Positions 7,407 to 14,195 of a stretch of 25,163 bases of DNA are shown here, one piece after another. Numbering within the stretch: the first letter of the stretch is position 1; each line of letters opens with the position of its first letter. Made by a program: the position numbers and the translations under genes. The notes beneath the pieces were generated by a model. It saw only the letters and a program-made list of their open reading frames with translations. It ran no database searches and had not been told where the DNA came from. The DNA is taken from the NCBI GenBank assembly GCA_026392265.1, contig JAPLCL010000199.1:1-25163 (forward strand), written 5' to 3'. The DNA is from Actinomycetota bacterium (GTDB lineage Bacteria; Actinomycetota; Thermoleophilia; UBA2241).

Positions 7407-7435
7407 AGTATAGGCCATGACCCCACGACGCGCAA
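7407..7435 (-). promoter_or_regulatory. Promoter for greA-lysS
   Basis: On the minus strand: -35 TTGCGC (7435-7430), 17-base spacer, -10 TATACT (7412-7407), five of six matches at -10. It lies in the 123-base gap between dus and greA, the widest break between genes inside the minus-strand block. Confidence 0.6.
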
Positions 7436-7463
7436 ACGTGGGCACCCGCGCGAGCGCGGCCGG

Positions 7464-8480
7464 TCACCTGTCGAGCAGCTCGCGTACAGCCGTCACGTCG
7501 GGGGCGAGCATCAAGGCGTGGGCGAGCTCCTTGTCAAGGGTGCCGGCGCGGCGGTACCGCGGCCAGAACTGGCGCAGATAGCCGACGGACCGCGCCTCCA
7601 TCTCCCGCATGACGTCGTCGGTGAAGCGGCGGACCTCGGCAAGCCGCTCGGCAAGTGGAGGGGCCTGTGCGTCGTCGAGGATCTCGGCGAAGAGCCAGGG
7701 GCGGCCGAGGGCGTGCCGGGCCAGCATGACCGCGGCCGCACCGCCCTCGAGCAGGGCGAGAGCCGCGGCACGGCCGTCCACGTCGCCGGAGGCGATCACG
7801 GGCACGGGGAGCTCGGCTGCCAGGGCAAAGGTGATGCTGTGATCGGCGCGGCCCCGATAAAGCTGGCGCGCCGTCCGCGGGTGGATGCAGACGGCGGCGG
7901 CGCCGGCGGCGACGAGGCGGGGTGCGGTGCGGCGCCCCGCCTCGTCGCCCTCGCGCAGCCCCGAGCGGATCTTCACGGTCACCGGCGCGCGCCCCTCGAC
8001 GGCGCCGACTACCGCGGCGACGATCGCCGCGGCGCGCTCCGGGTCGCCGAGAAGCGCGGCGCCGGCGCCGGTCTTGACGACCTTGCGCATAGGGCACGCC
8101 ATGTTGAGGTCCACGAGATCGGCGCCCGCCTCCACGCAGCGCGCCGCCGCGTCGGCAAGCACGTCGGCGTCGGCGCCGAACAGCTGGAAGCCCAGGGGAT
8201 GCTCGTCCGGCCCGCACATCAGGTAGTCCAGCGTGCGCCGGTCGCGGTAGTGCACGCCGTAGGCCGAGATCATCTCGGTGAAGGCGAGGCCGGCGCCCCA
8301 GCGGCGCACGCTGCGCCGGAAGGCGAGCGTAGTGATACCGGCCATCGGCGCCATGAACAGGCGCCGATCGAGGGCCAGCGCGCCGATGCACAGCGGCTCA
8401 CTGAAGGGATCGGAGACGCCGGCGGAGGGCGCAGTGGGACTGCGCCCGGGCTCCGGCGTCTCAGACGGCGGCGGCGCCAC
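7464..8480 (-). CDS. dus: tRNA-dihydrouridine synthase
   Basis: FMN enzyme that reduces uridine to dihydrouridine in tRNA D-loops; 338 aa. The TIM-barrel FMN-binding start is LFMAPMAGITTLAFR (41-55). The catalytic cysteine is C129 in NMACPMRKVVKTGAGAALL (the family usually has GCP). The substrate-binding His motif is CIHPRTARQLYRGRADH. I chose GTG at 8480-8478 because GGAGGG sits five bases upstream and overlaps the coaX stop. This gives a Pro/Ser-rich N-terminal extension of about 30 residues before the barrel. No later in-frame start with a ribosome site precedes the conserved core. Confidence 0.93.
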   Translation of the reverse strand: MAPPPSETPEPGRSPTAPSAGVSDPFSEPLCIGALALDRRLFMAPMAGITTLAFRRSVRRWGAGLAFTEMISAYGVHYRDRRTLDYLMCGPDEHPLGFQLFGADADVLADAAARCVEAGADLVDLNMACPMRKVVKTGAGAALLGDPERAAAIVAAVVGAVEGRAPVTVKIRSGLREGDEAGRRTAPRLVAAGAAAVCIHPRTARQLYRGRADHSITFALAAELPVPVIASGDVDGRAAALALLEGGAAAVMLARHALGRPWLFAEILDDAQAPPLAERLAEVRRFTDDVMREMEARSVGYLRQFWPRYRRAGTLDKELAHALMLAPDVTAVRELLDR

Positions 8481-8491
8481 CGCGCCCTCCG

Positions 8492-9265
8492 TCAGATCCG
8501 CTGCTGGCGACGCATCACGATCTCGATGCCGCGCAGCGTGAGGAACGGATCGACGACGCTGATGACGTCGGTGTGGCGGGCGATCAGCTCGGCGAGGCCG
8601 CCGGTGGCGATCACCTGCGCGCGCTCGCCGAGCTCGCCCCAGATGGCGTGCACGATACCCTCGATCTCGCCGGCAAAGCCGTACACGGCTCCGGACTGTA
8701 GCGCCTCCGTGGTGGACTTGCCGATGGCATGCTCTGGTTCGATCAGCTCGACCTTGATGAGCTTGGCGGCGCGCGTCGTGAGGGCTTCGAGCGACACCTC
8801 GATGCCGGGCGCGATGGCGCCGCCCAGGTAGTCGCCGTCCGACGAGATGACATCGAAGGTGGTGGCGGTGCCGTAGTCGGCGACGATGCAGGGACCGCCG
8901 TACTTCTCGAACGCCGCCACGGCATTGACGATGCGGTCGGCGCCGACCTCCGCCGGATTCTTCATGGCGATGCGCATGCCGGTCCGCGCCCCAGGCCCCA
9001 CGACGAACGCCTCCACGCCCAGATGCTTGTCGCACATCTCGACCCACTGCTGCGTGAGGCGCGGGACCACCGAAGCGATGCCGGCTTCGTCGACCGCGTC
9101 ACGCAGGTGCGTGCCCTGCAGCGAGAAGAATCCCTGCAGGAGGCCCGCGATCTCGTCGCTGGTGCGGTGACGCACAGTGGCGAGGCGCCACTCGCCGACC
9201 ACAGCCCCCGCGTCCATGAGGCCGATGTGGGTCTGGGTGTTGCCCACATCCACGACGAGCAGCAT
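8492..9265 (-). CDS. coaX: Type III pantothenate kinase
   Basis: Phosphorylates pantothenate, the first step of CoA synthesis; 257 aa, the normal length. ASKHA-fold motifs: MLLVVDVGNTQTHIGL (1-16; P-loop-like, catalytic Asp in DVGNT), GPGARTGM, and DYGTATTFD with GGAIAPGIEVS following. The ATG at 9265-9263 has GGAGG seven bases upstream, which lies inside the end of nadC (stop 9268-9270). An in-frame upstream ATG at 9301 would add 12 residues but lies within nadC and lacks a site. In mycobacteria coaX follows panC-panD; here nadB-nadC take that place. Confidence 0.96.
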   Translation of the reverse strand: MLLVVDVGNTQTHIGLMDAGAVVGEWRLATVRHRTSDEIAGLLQGFFSLQGTHLRDAVDEAGIASVVPRLTQQWVEMCDKHLGVEAFVVGPGARTGMRIAMKNPAEVGADRIVNAVAAFEKYGGPCIVADYGTATTFDVISSDGDYLGGAIAPGIEVSLEALTTRAAKLIKVELIEPEHAIGKSTTEALQSGAVYGFAGEIEGIVHAIWGELGERAQVIATGGLAELIARHTDVISVVDPFLTLRGIEIVMRRQQRI

Positions 9266-9267
9266 GG

Positions 9268-10107
9268 TCAGACCTCCATATCGAGACCGAGATCCAGCCA
9301 CAGCGCGCGCGTCGTGAGCGCCCCGACCGAGATCACGTCCACGCCGGCCTCGGCAAGCTCGCGGACGCGTTCGAGACGGACGCCCCCGGAGACCTCGACG
9401 AGGGCGCGACCGGCGACCCGCGCCACGGCTTCACGCACGGCCTGTGTGTCCATGTTGTCGAGGAGCACGATGGTCGCTCCGGCGTCCAACGCCTCGTCGA
9501 GCTGCGCGAGCGTGTCGACCTCGACCTCGAGGACGTGCACGTGAGCGGCGCCGGCGCGGACCAGCTCGACGGCCGCGCGTACGCCGCCGGCCGCGGCCAC
9601 GTGGTTGTCTTTGATCATGGCGCCGTCGAACAGGCCGAAACGGTGCGGCGTGCCGCCGCCATGCACGACGGCTTGCTTCTCGTGAGCCCGCAGGCCGGGG
9701 GTGGTCTTGCGCGTCGCGGCGACGCGCGCCGACGTACCGGCTGTCTCGGCCACGTACTGCGCGGTCAGCGTCGCGACTCCCGAGAGGCGACAGAGGAAGT
9801 TGAGGCCCGTGCGCTCCGCCGCCAGGATCCCGGCGAAGGGGCCGCCCACGGTGACGATGGCGTCGCCGGCTACAAACCGGCCGCCGTCGACGACGGCGAA
9901 CTCGACGCGCAGACCCGGGTCGACGAGCGCCGCCGTGGCCGCGAAGGCGGCGGCGCCGGAGAGCACGCCGGCCTCGCGGGCGACGACCCGCGCGAGGCCG
10001 TCGCCGGGGAAGGCGGAGCCGGTGAGATCGCCGTACCCGGCGAGGTCTTCGGCGAGTGCAACGCGCGCGGCGGCGCGCGCGGCCTCCTCGTAGGCGCGCG
10101 CGCTCAC
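9268..10107 (-). CDS. nadC: Nicotinate-nucleotide pyrophosphorylase (quinolinate phosphoribosyltransferase)
   Basis: Converts quinolinate and PRPP to nicotinate mononucleotide in NAD synthesis; 279 aa. Family motifs visible: EDLAGYGDLTG (20-30), AATRKTTPGLR (130-140; phosphate and quinolinate contacts), EKQAVVHGGGTPHRFGL (143-159), and IKDNH (165-169). A glycine-rich VEVSGGV motif lies near the C-terminus. The GTG start at 10107-10105 overlaps the nadB stop as GTGA and has AAGGTGGAA upstream, so translation is probably coupled to nadB. Its downstream end abuts coaX. Confidence 0.96.
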   Translation of the reverse strand: MSARAYEEAARAAARVALAEDLAGYGDLTGSAFPGDGLARVVAREAGVLSGAAAFAATAALVDPGLRVEFAVVDGGRFVAGDAIVTVGGPFAGILAAERTGLNFLCRLSGVATLTAQYVAETAGTSARVAATRKTTPGLRAHEKQAVVHGGGTPHRFGLFDGAMIKDNHVAAAGGVRAAVELVRAGAAHVHVLEVEVDTLAQLDEALDAGATIVLLDNMDTQAVREAVARVAGRALVEVSGGVRLERVRELAEAGVDVISVGALTTRALWLDLGLDMEV

Positions 10108-11747
10108 GAGCGTTCCACCTTGCCGATCACACCCTCTTCCCGTTCGTGCGTTGGCAGGCGCAATGTCACGTGCCTCCGCCAGTGCTGGTCGTCCACCGCC
10201 GGGAAGTCGTCGCGCAGATGCACGCCGCGCGACTCCTCGCGCAGCAGCGCGCACTTGGCGATCTGCGTGCCCAAGGTGAGCAGGTTGAGCAATTCGTATT
10301 CGGCTTCGCCGAGGGAAGCGAAGCGCAGCTCCGAAGTGAGGGCGTTGAGATCGGCCAGAGCTGCGCGCAGGTCGTCGCCGCGGCGCAGCACGCCGACCTT
10401 GTCGGACATCACGGAGGTAAGGCGGTGGCGCGCCGAGACGGCGTCGCTGCCGTCAGCGTCCGCCGTTGCTTCGGGCAGATCGAAACGCAGACGGCGGACG
10501 TCCTCGCCGAGCCGCCCGATGTAGCGGTCGAGGTCGCGCACGACGCGGTCGCTGAAGACCAGCCCTTCGAGCAGCGAGTTGCTGGCCAGCCGATTGGCGC
10601 CGTGCACGCCGGTGCTGGCCACTTCGCCGCTGGCGTAGAGCCCGGGCACTGTGGTGCGGCCCCATACGTCGGTGACGACGCCGCCGACGAAGTAGTGGCA
10701 GACCGGCGCCACGGGGATGAGCTGCGTGGCGAGGTCGAGCCCATGCTCGGCCAGGCCTGCCGTGACCCGCGGGAAGCGCTGGTGCAGCCACGCGGCGTCG
10801 AGGTGCGTCGCGTCGAGATAGACATGGTCGCTCCCCTCAAGCCGCATCTCGGCGACCATGGCGCGTACCACTACGTCGCGCGAGGCGAGCTCAGCGCGCG
10901 AGTCGTAGGAGATCATGAAGCGCTCTCCCGCCGCGTTACGCAGGTACGCGCCTTCGCCGCGCAGCGCCTCGGTGACGAGCTGCACCGTCTCCTGGCCGGG
11001 CACCGCCAGGCCGGTGGGGTGGAACTGCACGAACTCCAGGTCGCGGATGGCGGCGCCGGCGCGGTACGCCATGGCAATGCCATCGCCGGTCGCCACCGGC
11101 GGATTGGTGGTACGTCCGTACACCTGACCGGCGCCGCCGGTCGCCAGCACGGTGACCATCGCCACGTTGAGGGTGAGCCCGCCGTCGTCGAGGTTCAGCG
11201 TGAGCGCTCCCACGCAGCGTCCTTCTACGGTGAGAAGGCCGATGACGAACTCGTTCTCGTAGAGCTGCACGCTGCTGCCCACGCGGGCCGCCTCGGCGAG
11301 GGCGCTCGATACCTCGCTGCCGGTGGCGTCGCCGCCGGCGTGTACCACGCGCGCCACCGAGTGCGCGCCCTCGCGGCCGAGCACGATCTGCCCGTCGACC
11401 TTGTCGAAACGCGGGCAGATGTCCATGAGCTCTCGCACGCGGTCCGGGCCCTCGTTGACCAGCACACGGACGGCCTCCTCGTCGCAGAGGCCGGCTCCGG
11501 CGTTGACGGTGTCCTGGAAGTGCAACTCCGGCGAGTCCGACGGGCCCAGCGCGGCAGCGATGCCTCCCTGCGCGAGGAAGGTGGTGGTGTCGTCGAAGGT
11601 CGACTTGGTCAGCAGCCCAACGCGCCAGCGACGGGCGGCGGCGATGGCGGCCGTGAGACCGGCGATACCGCCGCCCAGCACGAGCACGTCGAAGGTGCGC
11701 CGGTGCAGGGGCTCCCCGGAGCGACTGGCGATGTAGGGGCGCGGCAC
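10104..11747 (-). CDS. nadB: L-aspartate oxidase
   Basis: FAD enzyme that oxidises L-aspartate to iminoaspartate, the first step of de novo NAD synthesis; 547 aa. The FAD-binding motif is VLVLGGGIAGLTAA (21-34). TTTFLAQGGIAAALG (54-68) is the isoalloxazine-contacting segment of the fumarate reductase/succinate dehydrogenase flavoprotein family. Further conserved parts are QFHPTGLAVPG, CHYFVGGVVTD and ASGEVASTGVHGANRLASNSLLEG (this last in two overlapping halves). The GTG at 11747-11745 is the best start; its ribosome site is mediocre. The partner nadA (quinolinate synthase) is not in the window. Confidence 0.95.
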   Translation of the reverse strand: MPRPYIASRSGEPLHRRTFDVLVLGGGIAGLTAAIAAARRWRVGLLTKSTFDDTTTFLAQGGIAAALGPSDSPELHFQDTVNAGAGLCDEEAVRVLVNEGPDRVRELMDICPRFDKVDGQIVLGREGAHSVARVVHAGGDATGSEVSSALAEAARVGSSVQLYENEFVIGLLTVEGRCVGALTLNLDDGGLTLNVAMVTVLATGGAGQVYGRTTNPPVATGDGIAMAYRAGAAIRDLEFVQFHPTGLAVPGQETVQLVTEALRGEGAYLRNAAGERFMISYDSRAELASRDVVVRAMVAEMRLEGSDHVYLDATHLDAAWLHQRFPRVTAGLAEHGLDLATQLIPVAPVCHYFVGGVVTDVWGRTTVPGLYASGEVASTGVHGANRLASNSLLEGLVFSDRVVRDLDRYIGRLGEDVRRLRFDLPEATADADGSDAVSARHRLTSVMSDKVGVLRRGDDLRAALADLNALTSELRFASLGEAEYELLNLLTLGTQIAKCALLREESRGVHLRDDFPAVDDQHWRRHVTLRLPTHEREEGVIGKVERS

Positions 11748-11830
11748 AGCCGGCCGCCTCAGACGCCGCTGCGGACGTCGGGAAGAAGCCCGGTCATGGG
11801 TGTCACTGCTCGGTGGTCACTGGTCGCCAC

Positions 11831-12340
11831 TCACGCCTCCGGGACATCGTAGAGCCGTACTGCCTGGTCTCGAGCCGCAGCCTGCGCGAAAGCGGCGACG
11901 TCGAGATCGGGCATCCCTCGCGCGCAGCCCCAGATCTCGGCGAGGGGCACGAGCACGAACGCGCGGCGCAGCATGCGTGGGTGTGGGAGCATCAGCTCGG
12001 GCTCCTCCGCCTCGACATCTTGAAACAGGAGTATATCGATATCGAGCGAGCGCGGGCCGAAACGCAGCCCGCGCCGGCGACCATGCTCGCCTTCGATGCG
12101 CTGGCCCTCGGCCAAAAGATCGTGAGGCCGCAGCCCGGTCTCGAGGCATAGGACCTGATTGAGGAACGAGGGCTGCTTCTCGTGGTCCTGCGGAGCCGTC
12201 TCGAAGATCCGCGACGCCGCGACCACGTTCGTGGCCGGCAGCGTGGCGAGCGCTTCGCGCGCCGCCACAAGCGCGCCCAAGCGGTCACCGAGATTGGCGC
12301 CCAGTGAGACGAAGACCCGGCTGCGAGGGAGCTCGTTCAC
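11831..12340 (-). CDS. folK: HPPK: 6-hydroxymethyl-dihydropterin pyrophosphokinase
   Basis: Transfers pyrophosphate from ATP to 6-hydroxymethyl-7,8-dihydropterin, preparing it for FolP; 169 aa. Motifs: VFVSLGANLGDR (9-20) and the family signature GPRSLDIDILLF (95-106), whose two Asp bind Mg-ATP. A PHPRMLRRAFVLVPLAEI stretch follows. The GTG start overlaps the folB stop (GTGA), so the two are translationally coupled. It is the last of the four folate genes; a gap of about 80 bases separates it from nadB. Confidence 0.95.
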   Translation of the reverse strand: MNELPRSRVFVSLGANLGDRLGALVAAREALATLPATNVVAASRIFETAPQDHEKQPSFLNQVLCLETGLRPHDLLAEGQRIEGEHGRRRGLRFGPRSLDIDILLFQDVEAEEPELMLPHPRMLRRAFVLVPLAEIWGCARGMPDLDVAAFAQAAARDQAVRLYDVPEA

Positions 12341-12702
12341 GCCGTACGGACGACCTCCACCCGCGCGGCGGCGATGGGGATGGCGACCGGCGGCGCGGGC
12401 TTGGTGACGGCGACCTCGAGAAAGGCCAGGTCGAGGGGAGCCCACACGGCGTCGGCGATGACCTCGGCGAGGCGTTCGAGCAGCTTGAACTCCCGGTCCT
12501 CCACGATGCCGCGCACGGTGTCGACGACCCACCCGTAGTCGACCGTGCCGGAGAGGTCGTCGCTCTGAGCGCCCGGGCAGGCGACGGGCTCGAGGCGGAC
12601 GTCCACGACAAGGAGCTGGCCCACGGCGCGTTCTTCAGGGGTGACCCCGCAACGGCCGCGGAGCTCGATACCTTCGACGGAGATGGACACACGGTTAGAC
12701 AT
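12337..12702 (-). CDS. folB: Dihydroneopterin aldolase
   Basis: Cleaves dihydroneopterin to 6-hydroxymethyl-dihydropterin and glycolaldehyde in folate synthesis; 121 aa, as expected for this small tunnel-fold enzyme. Recognisable segments are GIELRGRCGVTPEER (with the catalytic Glu region), TVDYGWVVDTV, FKLLERLAEVIAD and VAVTKPAPPV (with the catalytic Lys). The ATG at 12702-12700 is chosen because GGGAGG lies seven bases upstream. It follows folP after about 44 bases. Confidence 0.94.
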   Translation of the reverse strand: MSNRVSISVEGIELRGRCGVTPEERAVGQLLVVDVRLEPVACPGAQSDDLSGTVDYGWVVDTVRGIVEDREFKLLERLAEVIADAVWAPLDLAFLEVAVTKPAPPVAIPIAAARVEVVRTA

Positions 12703-12746
12703 GATGGAGCCTCCCGGGGCGCGCCGGCCTCGCGGCCGGCAGGCGC

Positions 12747-13586
12747 TCACGCGGCCGGCGCGCCCTCCAGGACGGCCAGCCCGACGCGGAGCGCCTCGAA
12801 GTTGGGCTTGACGTCGTGCACACGGAACACATGTGCCCCGGCGAGGAGGCCCATGACCGTGGTGGCTACGGTGCCGATGGTACGCGCCGTGGGCTCGGCA
12901 CCGAGGATCGCCCCGAGAAAGCGCTTGCGCGATGTACCGAGCACCACCGGCCTGCCGAGCGTGGTGAAGCGCCGCAGGTCGCGCAGCAAGGCGAGGTTGT
13001 GGGCCACAGACTTGCCGAAGCCGATACCGGGATCGACCATGAGCTGATCCTCGCGAAGCCCCCGGGCGAGCGCGAAGGCCATACGCTCTTCGAGGAAGCG
13101 GAGCACCTCCTCAACGACGTCGTCGTACCGCGGATCGTCCTGCATCGTCTTGGGCTCGCCGTACATATGCATCAGGCAGACCGGGCAGCCGGCTTCGGCG
13201 ATCACCTCGACCATGGCGGGATCGAAGCGCAGGGCGCTCACGTCGTTGATGAGCGCGCCGCCTGCGGCCAGAGCGCGGCGCGCCACCTCGGCCTTCATCG
13301 TGTCGATTGAGATCGGCACGCCGACACGCCCGGCCAGAGTCTCGACCACAGGGAGGACGCGGCGCAGCTCCTCGTCCTCCGTTACAGGGTCAGAACCGGG
13401 GCGCGTGGACTCGCCGCCGATGTCGACGAGCGCCGCGCCCTCACGCACCAGAGCGAGGCCCTGCGCGAGCGCGTCATCGGCGGCAAAGAAGCGGCCCCCG
13501 TCGGAAAACGAATCGGGGGTGACGTTGACCACGCCCATGATGCATGGGAAGGAGAGGTCGAGAGCACAGGTCGGCTGGGCCGGCAT
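12747..13586 (-). CDS. folP: Dihydropteroate synthase
   Basis: Condenses 6-hydroxymethyl-dihydropterin pyrophosphate with p-aminobenzoate; the sulfonamide target. 279 aa. Signature motifs: IMGVVNVTPDSFSDGG (16-31), VDIGGESTRPGS (54-65), a TIM-barrel strand with ISIDTMKAEVA, and DPGIGFGKSVAHN. The C-terminal VFRVHDVK is typical. The ATG start has only a weak ribosome site and lies 11 bases after the folE stop, so it depends on the polycistronic message. Second gene of the fol cluster. Confidence 0.97.
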   Translation of the reverse strand: MPAQPTCALDLSFPCIMGVVNVTPDSFSDGGRFFAADDALAQGLALVREGAALVDIGGESTRPGSDPVTEDEELRRVLPVVETLAGRVGVPISIDTMKAEVARRALAAGGALINDVSALRFDPAMVEVIAEAGCPVCLMHMYGEPKTMQDDPRYDDVVEEVLRFLEERMAFALARGLREDQLMVDPGIGFGKSVAHNLALLRDLRRFTTLGRPVVLGTSRKRFLGAILGAEPTARTIGTVATTVMGLLAGAHVFRVHDVKPNFEALRVGLAVLEGAPAA

Positions 13587-13597
13587 GGCGCTCGCGC

Positions 13598-14167
13598 TCA
13601 GCGCGGCGAGTTGATGAGGGAGAAGGCCTCGGCGCGGGTGGCGTCGTGCGACTGGATCAGGCCACGCACCGCGCTCGTCACGGTCCGCGTCCCAGGGGTG
13701 CGCACGCCGCGCATGGACATGCAGAGATGCTCGGCCTGGATGAGCACGAGAGCGCCGAGCGGGTCGAGGGCGCGCACGATGGCGTCGGCCACCTCCGACG
13801 TGATGCGCTCCTGCAGCTGCGGCCGTGCCGCGACCTGTCGCACCACGCGGGCCAACTTGGACAGGCCGGTGATGCGGCCGTCCTTGCTGGGGATGTAGGC
13901 CACGTGAGCCATCCCCGCGAACGGCAGCAGGTGGTGTTCGCAGACGGAGTAGAAGTCGATGTCGCGGATGATGACCATCTCGCGGTGATGGTCGCCGGCC
14001 ATGGCCACCAGCAGCTCGGCCGGGTCTGGGGCGCCGATGCCCGAGAAGATGTCCTCGTACATGTCGGCCACGCGGCGCGGCGTCCCTATGAGTCCGGGGC
14101 GCTCGAGGTCTTCGCCGATGCCATCGAGGATGAGGCGAACGCCCTGCTCTATCTTGTCGCGATCCAC
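13598..14167 (-). CDS. folE: GTP cyclohydrolase I
   Basis: Converts GTP to dihydroneopterin triphosphate, the entry to folate synthesis; 189 aa. Zinc ligands are C76 and H79 in CEHHLLPF and C149 in AEHLCMSMRGV. Other conserved parts are GLIGTPRRVADMY (25-37) and GLSKLARVVRQ. GTG at 14167-14165 gives a start (VDRDKIEQGVRLIL) that fits the family N-terminus; no good ribosome site is seen. It follows ftsH by 28 bases. Confidence 0.95.
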   Translation of the reverse strand: MDRDKIEQGVRLILDGIGEDLERPGLIGTPRRVADMYEDIFSGIGAPDPAELLVAMAGDHHREMVIIRDIDFYSVCEHHLLPFAGMAHVAYIPSKDGRITGLSKLARVVRQVAARPQLQERITSEVADAIVRALDPLGALVLIQAEHLCMSMRGVRTPGTRTVTSAVRGLIQSHDATRAEAFSLINSPR

Positions 14168-14195
14168 GGTTATCTGACCGGAGCGCCCGGGGACG

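Noticed and set aside
8481..9047. Upstream extension of dus through coaX in the same frame
   Set aside because: The extension is Arg/His-rich and lies wholly inside coaX; GTG 8480 has a strong ribosome site.
11759..11797. 12-codon minus-strand ORF (starts MTGLLPDV) just before nadB, as a leader peptide
   Set aside because: No ribosome site and no run of regulatory codons; length is well within chance.
10056..11852. Plus-strand open frame of about 600 codons opposite nadB
   Set aside because: Shadow of nadB; rich in His/Arg/Asp with no domain pattern.
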